Positions 6,670-15,123 of a stretch of DNA of 64,000 nt are shown piece after piece. The stretch covers positions 1 through 64,000 of the forward strand of contig CALCUN010000027.1 of NCBI GenBank assembly GCA_937906975.1. Direction: 5' to 3'. Within the stretch, counting starts at the first letter, position 1; each line of letters starts with the position of its first letter. The DNA comes from an uncultured Bacteroidales bacterium (lineage in GTDB: Bacteria; Bacteroidota; Bacteroidia; Bacteroidales; P3). The position numbers were made by a program, and so were the translations under genes. Below the pieces are notes generated by a model. The model ran no database searches, was not told the DNA's origin, and saw nothing but the letters and a program-made list of their open reading frames with translations.

Positions 6670-9552
6670 TTATCCAAAATTAAGCCTACCCGAAGAGTAA
6701 TCCCCACTTAATACGCTTCTCTTGCAAATATCATCAATATCTGCCCCTGTTCCTTTATAGGAGTAAAAGACATTTTCGCTCAAAAGCACATATTCCCATT
6801 CTCTTTCCATTCTTTTGTCTTTTGAAACAGCGTTTATACTTTTGCACCAACTTACAGCAGCAGTTTTTTTCGCTCTTACATTAGGCTGACTTATGTTGTT
6901 AGTTGCCTTAGTCTCTATAATGTAGATTTTTTCCTTTGTTTTCACAATGAAATCTGGGCTATACCAAGCAATAATTCCATCATCTCGCAAATACGAAACT
7001 TTGGAAAAACTATGTTTAAACTCATCTATTTTCAACCAACTCTCAACTTTGCCGTCTTTTTCCAAGAACTCACTAAAAGCCTTTTCAAATCCACCTTTAT
7101 TACTTGGCCAAGCGTATCGCTCATATATTGTTTTACAAGACGGATTAGAATAGTTTTCTCTCATTTTCAAAGTTTTTACAGAAGAAAACCAAACCCTCTC
7201 TACCTCAGCATCAGTAAAAATAGGATTTTCCGTTAAGTTGAAAATCAAACTGTTTAATTGCCTTACAATATGTTGAGTAACGCTACCTTGATTAGAAAGA
7301 AGAATTTTCCAATCGTTGTTTTCAAAAGGGTCAAAATCGCAATCAAATAATTTCGTTCTTATATATTGGTCTGCAATTCTAATAATATCTGCACTGAAAA
7401 CTTGTAAATTAACATTGTTTCCTTTGTTTCTTCTTCGTTTATTAATATCTGTTCTTCCAATGCTATTTACAAGTTTTTGCAAATAAATGTTGTAGGATTT
7501 AGAATTAAAAAGATTAGCAGTTATTTCCAATTCTCCGAACACTGTTTTTACAGTTACTTCTGTTGCAACAAAGACCTCGGTTTTAGAAACAAGCACCGAT
7601 CTTAAAGTTTCTAAACTATGCTCGGTATAGGGTTTGAGTTGATTAACATCTATTTGAGAAAAATCAATTTCTTCTTCACTATCCTTTATTATTTTAGGAA
7701 TATACATATCCCATTGCGAGAAATCCTCTTTCAAACCTACCGTTATTAAATCTCCTGTTACTCGTTCTGTTTCTTCTATTTCGCTTTCAATTTCTCCAAT
7801 CTCAAAACCCTCTCCCGAAAGGTTATTCCAAAAATCAATAAATTTTGGATGTTCTATAATAAAAAGAAGATCAAGCAAAGCCTTAGGCTCAGTTTTCTTT
7901 ACCAAAAGAGCATCTCTTATTTCCTTTTTAGTTTCTGCATATTCAGGTTCTCGAAACATTAGCCTCAAACCACGACCTACAATTTGTTCTAAAAGAATGC
8001 TCGATTCCGCAGCACGCAAAGGAACTATTACGCAAACATTATTCACATCAAAACCTTCTCTTAACATAAGCACCGACACAATTACTTTTGGTAAAGCGTG
8101 CTTATCAATGTTGAAAAGCTTTTCTTTGATTTCTTTCCACTCTGTTTCCTTAACCTCTCCCTTAGAATCGGAATCTATTCTCAAAACAGCCTCTTTTGCT
8201 AATCCATATTCAGCACCTGTTAAGAAAGATTCCACTTCTTTTGAAACGGAAGTGTCTTCACAAAGCACCAACATTTTTGGGTGATGAGGTGCTTTAAATC
8301 CTTTTTCTAATTGTTCCAATCGGCTAAGTCCTGCTTTCAACATTATTTTTTGCCCATCGCTCAATCCTATAACCCTACCTCTTTCATCTCTTTCTGCATA
8401 ATAATCCAATCCCTCTAAGTCTGTAAGTTCTTTTCTGCGGTCTAAACTAATTGTTTTTACCAATCCTTCGTTTATTGCAGTCTTTAATTCAAAGTCAGAC
8501 ACTATATGAGGAAAAAATATCTTGCGTTCATTTCGTCCCGATCCTTTTTGCAAGTATGGAGTTGCGGTAAAGTCTATTTGAAAACAAGTTTTATCATCTC
8601 CTTCCATTATTTTGTTCAATCCTTCTTGCCAAACCAAGTCGTTATTGTGAATATGATGAGCCTCATCATTGATAATCATTATATCTTTTAACGATTGCAA
8701 GAATTGCATCTCTTTCCCCCTTGAATATTGTGCATCAAGAGTGTCTAAACTATTGCCATTGCTTACTCCGGGTGTTAAAGGATTTAATTCATACGCCATT
8801 TTGGCGAACTCATCTTTGTAATTCTTCTCTGTTTTGTCCTCAAACAAATGCCAATTCGTTATAGCAATCAAGCCATTTCCCGTAATTTTACTACCAATTC
8901 CCTCTTCCTTACTCACAGTGTTGTTTTGAATGAAAGAAAACACTTCTTCACGATAATTTTCAGGAATAAACAAATCCTTATTTCTTACAAAATCGTTAGT
9001 CGAAAACTCTCTTCCGTCTCCGTTTTCGCTTAATCGTCCCTTGTAAGCATCGAGCAAACGATCGTAAACAATAAGTCCCGGTGCTACGATAAGGAAATTT
9101 TTTGTGAAACGACCACTTTTCTCCTCTTCATTCTTTGCATTAAGAATCTGCCATATCAAAAGAGCGTGCATAACCCAAGTTTTGCCTGTGCCTGTTGCCA
9201 TTTTAACAAGATATTTCGGCAAATCATATCTGCTTTCTTTAAGAGAATTGCGAGTTTCTTTTGCTCCAAACAAATCGCTTTCAAGAAGTAAATCAGGTGC
9301 TACTTGCTCATAAATCCCCAAAACATTGTTTATTTTCAACACCTCGTGAAGATAGATTATGTTTAGTATGCTTTGCTTTTGTCCTTTGTGAAAATTGAAT
9401 TGTCGTTGAGAGACAAAAGGCTCGCAAAACCAAAATCGCAACAATTCTTTTGTGATTGGGCTGACTTTTTCAAATAATTCTCCGCTTTCAAACTCCTTTT
9501 CAACAACCTCCCAAATGCGTTTTGCTAAGCGTAATGATACATTGTTTTGCAT
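6670..9552 (-). CDS. res: type III restriction enzyme, Res subunit
   Basis: A 960-residue restriction subunit. The superfamily 2 helicase core has Walker A as MATGTGKTWVMHALL (about residue 117) and Walker B as IINDEAHHIHNND (about 290), a DFTATPYL motif III, and the second RecA domain with EQIVGRGLRL (motif VI). The C-terminus carries a PD-(D/E)xK nuclease: YSPDFIVK ... IYIIETKATNN. It needs Mod to recognise DNA, uses ATP to move, and cuts when two unmethylated sites are present. The gene starts 6 bp after mod and shares its transcript. All visible motifs are intact. Confidence 0.93.
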   Translation of the reverse strand: MQNNVSLRLAKRIWEVVEKEFESGELFEKVSPITKELLRFWFCEPFVSQRQFNFHKGQKQSILNIIYLHEVLKINNVLGIYEQVAPDLLLESDLFGAKETRNSLKESRYDLPKYLVKMATGTGKTWVMHALLIWQILNAKNEEEKSGRFTKNFLIVAPGLIVYDRLLDAYKGRLSENGDGREFSTNDFVRNKDLFIPENYREEVFSFIQNNTVSKEEGIGSKITGNGLIAITNWHLFEDKTEKNYKDEFAKMAYELNPLTPGVSNGNSLDTLDAQYSRGKEMQFLQSLKDIMIINDEAHHIHNNDLVWQEGLNKIMEGDDKTCFQIDFTATPYLQKGSGRNERKIFFPHIVSDFELKTAINEGLVKTISLDRRKELTDLEGLDYYAERDERGRVIGLSDGQKIMLKAGLSRLEQLEKGFKAPHHPKMLVLCEDTSVSKEVESFLTGAEYGLAKEAVLRIDSDSKGEVKETEWKEIKEKLFNIDKHALPKVIVSVLMLREGFDVNNVCVIVPLRAAESSILLEQIVGRGLRLMFREPEYAETKKEIRDALLVKKTEPKALLDLLFIIEHPKFIDFWNNLSGEGFEIGEIESEIEETERVTGDLITVGLKEDFSQWDMYIPKIIKDSEEEIDFSQIDVNQLKPYTEHSLETLRSVLVSKTEVFVATEVTVKTVFGELEITANLFNSKSYNIYLQKLVNSIGRTDINKRRRNKGNNVNLQVFSADIIRIADQYIRTKLFDCDFDPFENNDWKILLSNQGSVTQHIVRQLNSLIFNLTENPIFTDAEVERVWFSSVKTLKMRENYSNPSCKTIYERYAWPSNKGGFEKAFSEFLEKDGKVESWLKIDEFKHSFSKVSYLRDDGIIAWYSPDFIVKTKEKIYIIETKATNNISQPNVRAKKTAAVSWCKSINAVSKDKRMEREWEYVLLSENVFYSYKGTGADIDDICKRSVLSGDYSSGRLNFG

Positions 9553-9558
9553 AATCGT

Positions 9559-11493
9559 TTATTTTAGTTTTTTAATCACAATACTCTCTAACCCGAAAAC
9601 ATCAACGGCTTTCACACAAACTGTTCTTTCTGCTTTTTTGCTTACTCTCAATGTAGCGGAGTAAACACAGTGCAAAGCATCTCCATCATTTTCTGTGTTT
9701 TGACGATAGTCTTGCCAAATAGAACGAAAAGTCTCTCCGTCATAATCAGGGTCTATGCTCCAATATTCAATTAAAGACAAAGGATCGTTAGTCATTATTT
9801 CTTCTAATGTTTGTTTGTCTTTTTCGTCAAGCGGAATTGCATCAGGGGAGTGAAGAATGTAATTTCCTAATTCTACTTTTAGTTCGTCTTCTTCTTCGTC
9901 CCAAGATTTTAATTCTATGTTTTTCAAAGTCAAATATTGCAAAGAGGTAAATCTTATGCTACCTGAATCAATCAATTTTCCTAATCCGTTTCTTCTTAAT
10001 CTATCAAGTAAATCAGGAGGTATTGAAAGCACTTCAACAGAGTCTCTATATAATTCTAAACCTTCTGAAATGTCGAAATAATAGTTCCAAGAAAGGACAA
10101 CGCATTTTGACCAACCGCCTCCCAAAAGGTTATTCTTTGCCTCAAATGCTTTTTTCAAAGTGTTTTTGCTTGTGAATTTATTAGGGGAATCAACAAAAAC
10201 CAATGTTTTTCCTCCTTTTATGTAGCCCCAACGTCTATCGTCAAGCCTTTCTCTTTCAAAAGGCAAAGCACCATAAAGCTTCAAAACAACTTCACAAAGG
10301 TCGCCTACTCGATTTATTTTATTCAAAGCAAAAGCCTCTTTGTTGTAATCGCCTATTGCTTGATAAAGAAAAGGTTTTACGTTTGTGTCAATATTCATAT
10401 CTATTAAACGCTTTCTTATTACAAGATTTGAAGGCTTACCAATATCGGTTGTAATCCACCGTCTGCCCAACTTTTCTGCAACAGCCGCCGTTGTTCCACT
10501 TCCACCAAAGAAATCACAAACGAGGTCTCCTTCGTTGCTGCTTGCTTTGATGATGCGTTCTAGGAGGGCTTCGGGCTTTTGGGTAGCGTAGCCAGTTCGT
10601 TGTGGATCCTTTTGTTGAATATGACTGATGTCAAACCATACATCAGGTAATAATACAGGTTCATCGTCATAGTATTTGTATATTTTGCCGGCTGATTTAA
10701 TGGTTCTGTATATTCTGCCATTTTCATCAACTTCCTTTTTAAGGTTATTCCATTTATCTACAACGCTACCACAGCTTTGGCATATATTTCGAGGGAATGA
10801 AGCCCCATTAAGATTAAAAATATAGTTGTTACTTTTTGCATAAATATATATGGAGTCGTGTTTCCTAGAAAAACTTGACTGGGGAATTCCGCCACTTTGA
10901 TAATGCCAAATTATTTCATTTATTATGTTGCTCTTTCCGAAAATATCGTCCAATAAAATTTTCATATACGCTCCAACGTGCCAATCGATATGTACATATA
11001 TGCTTCCTTTGTCGGAAAGTAATTCTCGCATTAGCAGTAATCTCGGGTACATATATTCTAAATAAGACACTGTTCCTTTTTGCCAAAGGTCCGAATAGCC
11101 AAATTGCTCAAAGGTTGTAGGCTTTTGCGTTATTTCATTACCGGGTAATGTGATTTTTGTACGATAATCTGCCTTGCTGTCAAAGGGAGGGTCGATGTAA
11201 ATCAAATCTACCTTGCCTCGAAGTGCCTCTAAATTGCTCGATTTGTCGCCTGTGAGCAAGGCTTGCATAGCAAGAAGATTATCTCCGTAGATAAGACGGT
11301 TACACCACTTTGATTCAATTTCCTGAGGGTTAGTTCCCTTCCACAGACCGCTTGAATCCTTACAAGGTAAGACCATTTCGTTGGTTTGCAGGCTTATTCT
11401 ACTGCCCGCATTCATTTTTTCGAGTATATTTTCTGCCTCTTTGCGTCCTTCTTTTGCAATACGAGGCAATTCCTCTATAAGACTTTTACTCAT
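9559..11493 (-). CDS. mod: type III restriction-modification DNA methyltransferase, Mod subunit
   Basis: A 644-residue N6-adenine methyltransferase with beta-class motif order: catalytic DPPF ([13 protein letters not shown], about residue 100) comes before the AdoMet-binding motif ([16 protein letters not shown], about 340). The region between, with [11 protein letters not shown] and a CQSCG pair, should contain the target-recognition part. Mod gives sequence specificity to both methylation and cutting. No simple-sequence repeat suggesting phase variation is visible inside the gene. It is preceded by a 520-bp gap with a structured leader, a -7 box and an eight-unit repeat array. Confidence 0.93.
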   Translation of the reverse strand: MSKSLIEELPRIAKEGRKEAENILEKMNAGSRISLQTNEMVLPCKDSSGLWKGTNPQEIESKWCNRLIYGDNLLAMQALLTGDKSSNLEALRGKVDLIYIDPPFDSKADYRTKITLPGNEITQKPTTFEQFGYSDLWQKGTVSYLEYMYPRLLLMRELLSDKGSIYVHIDWHVGAYMKILLDDIFGKSNIINEIIWHYQSGGIPQSSFSRKHDSIYIYAKSNNYIFNLNGASFPRNICQSCGSVVDKWNNLKKEVDENGRIYRTIKSAGKIYKYYDDEPVLLPDVWFDISHIQQKDPQRTGYATQKPEALLERIIKASSNEGDLVCDFFGGSGTTAAVAEKLGRRWITTDIGKPSNLVIRKRLIDMNIDTNVKPFLYQAIGDYNKEAFALNKINRVGDLCEVVLKLYGALPFERERLDDRRWGYIKGGKTLVFVDSPNKFTSKNTLKKAFEAKNNLLGGGWSKCVVLSWNYYFDISEGLELYRDSVEVLSIPPDLLDRLRRNGLGKLIDSGSIRFTSLQYLTLKNIELKSWDEEEDELKVELGNYILHSPDAIPLDEKDKQTLEEIMTNDPLSLIEYWSIDPDYDGETFRSIWQDYRQNTENDGDALHCVYSATLRVSKKAERTVCVKAVDVFGLESIVIKKLK

Positions 11494-11536
11494 AGCAAAT
11501 GCTTTTGTGCGATGCTATCGTCTCTTTCAATAAGGC

Positions 11537-11693
11537 TTTCTTAGGAACGCAAAACGTGGGCAATACTTGCTCAAATTGCGGCCCTGAGAAAACCGGAAGA
11601 AACGACAAGTAAGCCCACGTAAATCGTAGGCGTTGCACTTGTTTGTTTCTTCTGCTTTTTAGAATTTCTCAGGTTCCAATTTGAATAGAACAA
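11537..11693 (-). ncRNA. structured leader or small RNA with two exclusive folds
   Basis: Two foldings compete. Fold 1 pairs 11554-11561 plus 11565-11569 with 11613-11620 plus 11606-11610 (8 + 5 bp). Fold 2 is a long rod: 11583-11591 with 11665-11673 (9 bp), 11596-11603 with 11645-11652 (8 bp), 11605-11610 with 11637-11642 (6 bp), and an inner stem 11613-11619 with 11625-11631. Segment 11606-11619 is used by both, so they exclude each other. The inner stem has a U-G wobble on the minus strand but a C-A mismatch on the plus strand, which favours a minus-strand RNA leading into mod. A rod-shaped 6S-like RNA is another reading; I cannot assign a family. Confidence 0.45.
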
Positions 11694-11758
11694 ACAGCAA
11701 ACGCTATTAAACAATAAAATTCATATTTGCACTCTTAACTCTTGGCAAATTATGTTTG

Positions 11759-11766
11759 CAAAGATA
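11759..11766 (-). promoter_or_regulatory. -7 box (TATCTTTG) for leader RNA and mod-res
   Basis: Perfect TAnnTTTG on the minus strand, giving a transcript start near 11752 and a leader of about 260 nt before mod. The periodic array begins 21 bp upstream. The -33 position has no clear TTTG. Confidence 0.5.
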
Positions 11767-11786
11767 CTATTTTTGCTTTTGATTTT

Positions 11787-11953
11787 TTATCTCTTTGAGA
11801 TAATTTTTTATCACAAAGAAAAGAAAAAATACCCCTTTGTGGTAATCCGATTACTTCTTTGAGGTAGAAGTATTACCACAAAGAGGTAATGTCTCTACCT
11901 CAAAGAAGTAAAAAAATAAGACAAAGAAAAATTTTTCTAATTCTTTGTCTTAT
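11787..11953. repeat. eight-unit periodic array of quasi-palindromes, 21-22 bp pitch
   Basis: Cores CTTTG or CAAAG start at 11793, 11814, 11835, 11857, 11879, 11901, 11922 and 11943, so steps are 21, 21, 22, 22, 22, 21, 21. Around six of the cores lies a 17-bp near-palindrome like TTAYCnC-www-GnGRTAA; the clearest are TTATCTCTTTGAGATAA (11787-11803) and TTACCACAAAGAGGTAA (11873-11889). Units pair with each other: 11851-11868 with 11894-11911 (18 bp) and 11835-11846 with 11872-11883 (12 bp), interleaved. It lies just upstream of the res-mod promoter. The remainder of the 11494-12014 gap holds no gene that I can see. Confidence 0.75.
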
Positions 11954-11956
11954 TTT
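11913..11956 (-). terminator. terminator after the HEPN/membrane-protein unit
   Basis: 16-bp perfect inverted repeat (11913-11928 with 11941-11956), 12-nt loop, followed on the minus strand by a run of T. It is made from units 7 and 8 of the periodic array and may work in both directions. Confidence 0.6.
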
Positions 11957-12014
11957 CCCGAAATCATTATCTGTTTATAGTTGCAACTCAAAAAAAATCA
12001 GGGCTAAATTAAAT

Positions 12015-12675
12015 TTATAATGTTTTTAATAATTTTTTTGTTTGTTGTATTACTTTAAATAATTCTTTTGCTAATATTTCTCTTCCTGAAGCATTATCAA
12101 TACCTGGAATACTTAAAGAAAAGGCATTTAATAATGCAAAATAGTTACAATCTTTTATATTTTCTATTGTTTCTAATTGATTAGCAGATAAATATTCTTT
12201 GTACACCAGAATACCATCAATTATTTTAATTATATTATCTCGTTGAGATTTCAAGTAATTTAATACACTCATTTTATGAACACAATACGCATATGTACAA
12301 TTACAATACGTACTTATTGACACAGAAGAGAATTGCTGAACTATATTTCTTTCTATTAAATTTATCTCATTGTAATCGTTAACAGGAAATACACTTTTTG
12401 CACTTCCATTTAATCTTCCAATAATCCTTTTTATTTTTTCTGAAATAATTACTCGCATTTTATTTCGCTTTACTATATAAGGGCAATAAGACGTTAATAC
12501 ATAAAATATAAGTCCAGCTAAATAACTATACGAAAGATTAAGTATTACTTTATTGATTTTATAGTAATTTTCTGATACTCCTATATGCCAAAACCAATCT
12601 AATTCAATATAAACCTATCGAATAAATACATAAAAGAGTAATAATGATGATAATTACACTAATTAGTTTATTCAT
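12015..12675 (-). pseudogene. two-helix membrane protein, frameshifted (3' ORF 12015-12458)
   Basis: The 147-residue ORF at 12015-12458 is only the end of a longer gene. Reading upstream in the same frame there is no stop until 12617. In the next frame an ATG at 12675 starts MNKLISVIIIIITLLCIYSI, a perfect first membrane helix, which ends at a stop at 12604-12606. A one-base shift near 12605-12612 joins the two into about 219 residues with helix 1 (about 4-23), helix 2 (about 47-68, LSYSYLAGLIFYVLTSY) and a soluble C-terminal domain. The ATG overlaps the HEPN stop by 8 bp, so the two were translationally coupled. I do not recognise the family. A sequencing error, programmed shift or true decay are all possible. 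Confidence 0.65.
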
Positions 12676-13360
12676 TTTTTTTGTTATTTGTATGATTATA
12701 AACCATATCTAAAATAAATTCAAAAAAAGACATAATTGAATTTAATCCATCAAGAATCTCAGCTGTTTCTTGATACATTTCATTAGGTAGATTCCATCTC
12801 TTGTTGCCACCAGTATTGTTATTAGTACTTTCTGGATAACGAGTATTCTGTTGGGTCGTACTAAATAATATTGCAAAGCAGTAGATAATATTATTTGTAT
12901 ATTCTATTTTCTTGATTATTTTTTCGTCCGATTCAATAATATTCTCATATTGCCTTGTAAGTGTATTTACAATTGCACTCATTGTCTTCAGTCGAGATAC
13001 AAAATCTCTTCTATCTGACATTGTTTTCTTGATATAGTCAAGAATTTCTTTTGAATAAGATTGTTCCCTCTCTAAAAATTGCAGTATTGCTTCTTCTGGT
13101 TTATGATTAAAATCTTTAACATCGTTAATGATTTTATTTTCTAAAAGTATCGCTTTTATTATACACTCTATACTTTGTTGCAAAAAGAATATAGTATGAG
13201 GAATTCTTTTATTATCTAATAATATTTTAGCTGTTATTAAATTCTCATTAGCAACTTCATACCAAGAACACGATTCAGAAGACCTTTCGCTGTTTGTTAT
13301 AGCATACTTATCATTAATATCAATAATTTCTATATTATCTTTAATTTTATTTTTAGACAT
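12668..13360 (-). CDS. HEPN domain protein
   Basis: 230 residues. Residues about 31-75 (SWYEVANENLITAKILL, then HTIFFLQQSIECIIKAILL) and the later FNHKPEEAI and TRYPEST match the HEPN four-helix pattern, including the closing 'RYP'. HEPN proteins are often RNases or toxin partners in anti-phage and stress systems. The RNase signature RxxxxH is not evident, so this may be a non-catalytic member. It is followed, with an 8-bp overlap, by a membrane protein gene, and sits beside Fic and type III restriction genes, which suggests a defence role by location only. Confidence 0.7.
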   Translation of the reverse strand: MSKNKIKDNIEIIDINDKYAITNSERSSESCSWYEVANENLITAKILLDNKRIPHTIFFLQQSIECIIKAILLENKIINDVKDFNHKPEEAILQFLEREQSYSKEILDYIKKTMSDRRDFVSRLKTMSAIVNTLTRQYENIIESDEKIIKKIEYTNNIIYCFAILFSTTQQNTRYPESTNNNTGGNKRWNLPNEMYQETAEILDGLNSIMSFFEFILDMVYNHTNNKKNE

Positions 13361-13415
13361 ACTCTATAAAATTAACTTTTTACATTTTAATAGATTACTT
13401 TGTTAATTTCTTTTG

Positions 13416-13448
13416 CAAATATAGTATTCTTTGTTTTATTTTTCCAAA
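13416..13448 (-). promoter_or_regulatory. promoter of the HEPN unit (TTTG-N21-TATATTTG)
   Basis: -7 box at 13423-13416 and -33 TTTG at 13448-13445 on the minus strand, spacing 21. Confidence 0.6.
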
Positions 13449-13459
13449 TCAAATAAAAA

Positions 13460-13493
13460 AATAAGAGTTGCTCAGTGTTGAACAACTCTTATT
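13460..13493 (-). terminator. terminator of the exbB-exbD operon
   Basis: 11-bp perfect stem AATAAGAGTTG / CAACTCTTATT with a 12-nt loop, followed on the minus strand by TTTTTTATTT; 22 nt after the last stop. Confidence 0.8.
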
Positions 13494-13514
13494 TCGTTTT
13501 ATTTAATCGAAGGT

Positions 13515-13985
13515 TTAATAAGTGTCTTTAACTCTTCGTGATGCTGCGTACATTATACGTAATGCTCCAACTTTTCTAAGTTCTTGTTTTACGTCTGTTA
13601 CGTCTCCCATCTTAACTTCTTTATCACATTTGATTGTTGTTGTTAAGAATGGTTTATCCGCTTCATCTCTTGCTGCTCTTTCTGATTCTATGAAAGTAGC
13701 TATATCACTTATTTCTCCGAATTGATCGTTTAATTGAAAACGTGTTGCTGAACCGAATTTTCTTTCTTCAATTGGCACTCCTATGTATATGTAACTTACC
13801 AACGATTTCTTTTCCAATTTTTGGATTTCAGATGCTTGTGGAACTGTTACTTTTACCATAAGAGAACTTTCTCTCATTGTTGTAATCACCATAAAGAAGA
13901 ATATCAACATGAAGATGATATCAGACATAGAACCCATGTTCAGTTCTGGAGTTTCTGATGAGCCTTTTTGTTTAAACTTTGCCAT
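13515..13985 (-). CDS. exbD: ExbD/TolR family biopolymer transport protein (second copy)
   Basis: 156 residues with the ExbD plan: short cytoplasmic start, one membrane helix (about 19-37, MSDIIFMLIFFFMVITTM) with the conserved Asp of the proton path at its N-terminal end, and a periplasmic domain. With ExbB it forms the proton-driven motor that energises TonB or Tol systems. It shares 1 bp with the preceding exbD, and is the last gene of a four-gene operon. Two ExbD paralogues in tandem are common in Bacteroidota. Confidence 0.88.
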   Translation of the reverse strand: MAKFKQKGSSETPELNMGSMSDIIFMLIFFFMVITTMRESSLMVKVTVPQASEIQKLEKKSLVSYIYIGVPIEERKFGSATRFQLNDQFGEISDIATFIESERAARDEADKPFLTTTIKCDKEVKMGDVTDVKQELRKVGALRIMYAASRRVKDTY

Positions 13986-14566
13986 TATTTATTTCCTCCT
14001 ATATTTTTAGGTTCTGCTTCTGAAATCGCAATCGGAATTGCTTTGTCAATCGCTTCTCTTTGTGATTGTGTAGCATCTATGTATGCTCTTCCAAATCGTG
14101 CTTTTGACATTTCATCTCTCAATTCGTTTACAGCAGCTGTTAATTCATTTTGCACCATCAAATACATTTCGTATGATGTACCTCTATCGTTTTGCAAAGA
14201 AATAACTCCTTTAGAAACTTCTACATCTCCTAATAATGGAATATTTCTTGTTTGCTTTTCAGGTAAGTTTGGTAAGTTATCAGGGTTCGCTAAAAACTCT
14301 TTTGCTCTGTCTTTAAGTGCTGTAATATCACCTAATTCATTATTAAAAAGTAATTTATCGTCCTTATTTACCAATACTACGAAAGTATTTCTTCTGTGAA
14401 TATCTGGCGGTTTAACGTTAGGGTCTGATGGCGGTGGCAAACGTCTTTGAATACCCATATCTGTATTGATTGAAGAAACCAACAAGAAAAAGGTCAATAG
14501 CAAAAACGATATGTCCGACATAGACGAAGCGTTAAGACCTGGTAACTTTTTCTTATTTCTTGCCAT
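13985..14566 (-). CDS. exbD: ExbD/TolR family biopolymer transport protein (first copy)
   Basis: 193 residues. Helix at about 16-36 (MSDISFLLLTFFLLVSSI) carries the ExbD Asp; the periplasmic part contains a basic-proline segment (RRLPPPSDPN) soon after the membrane, often seen in Bacteroidota ExbD. Longer than its neighbour by 37 residues, so the two are probably distinct subunits rather than recent duplicates. Starts 6 bp after the small membrane protein gene. Confidence 0.88.
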   Translation of the reverse strand: MARNKKKLPGLNASSMSDISFLLLTFFLLVSSINTDMGIQRRLPPPSDPNVKPPDIHRRNTFVVLVNKDDKLLFNNELGDITALKDRAKEFLANPDNLPNLPEKQTRNIPLLGDVEVSKGVISLQNDRGTSYEMYLMVQNELTAAVNELRDEMSKARFGRAYIDATQSQREAIDKAIPIAISEAEPKNIGGNK

Positions 14567-14572
14567 AATTAA

Positions 14573-15043
14573 CTATTTTATTTTTTTAGAAATCTCTGCA
14601 AATAAAACAGATGCTATTACTCCTCCAAATAAGATGTAAACAGTGTACATGCAAGCTCCGATTAATTTAGAGCTTGAATAGTCTGAACCTGTCTTTTCAA
14701 ATACTTCTTGTGGTACGTCTGTTCCAGAAGAAAGTAATAATGAAACGCCAAATACTACTATTAAAGCAACAACTGCTATAATGATACCCATTTGTTTTTT
14801 AGGATCTTCTTTTAATCCTTTTATTATTTGTGCTAAAGCAAAGAATATTGCTACTAATAAACTTGCTCCAAGCAATGCTATAACTGACCAATATGCTACA
14901 TTCCATACTGCCATTGCAGATGTTTGTCCATCTAGTGGTGCATCTTTGTCAAATAACAATGCGTAGGCAACTGCACAAATTGAAGCTATAACACCCCATA
15001 TTAAGGCAATAGTCCAATATATTTTTCTATAATCTTTTTTCAT
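14573..15043 (-). CDS. four-helix membrane protein of the exb operon
   Basis: 156 residues with four predicted membrane helices (about 8-29, 46-71, 86-105, 127-148). I know no function for it, but a hypothetical membrane protein between exbB and exbD is a regular feature of Bacteroidales exb operons, so it may be an accessory subunit of the motor. Lies 80 bp after exbB, with a small hairpin in the gap. Confidence 0.65.
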   Translation of the reverse strand: MKKDYRKIYWTIALIWGVIASICAVAYALLFDKDAPLDGQTSAMAVWNVAYWSVIALLGASLLVAIFFALAQIIKGLKEDPKKQMGIIIAVVALIVVFGVSLLLSSGTDVPQEVFEKTGSDYSSSKLIGACMYTVYILFGGVIASVLFAEISKKIK

Positions 15044-15079
15044 TTTTCCTCCTTGGTTTTTAAAGTAATTACTAAATTC

Positions 15080-15102
15080 TGTCCTTCCTTTTTACAAGGA
15101 CA
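15080..15102 (-). other. small hairpin between exbB and the next gene
   Basis: 7-bp stem TGTCCTT / AAGGACA with a 9-nt loop and no T-run after it on the minus strand. May stabilise or process the exbB message; not a convincing terminator. Confidence 0.35.
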
Positions 15103-15123
15103 TTTTTTTCTTTCGTAAGAAAA

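Noticed and set aside
9559-11493. Phase-variable mod gene
   Set aside because: No long tetra- or pentanucleotide tract inside or at the start of mod.
11834-11911. H-type RNA pseudoknot from the interleaved inverted repeats
   Set aside because: The loop left to cross an 18-bp stem is only about 4 nt, too short for both stems to form together; alternative hairpins or DNA sites are more likely.
11787-11953. CRISPR array
   Set aside because: Period is 21-22 bp with 16-17-nt low-complexity spacers that are related to each other; no unique spacers of 30 nt or more and no cas genes.
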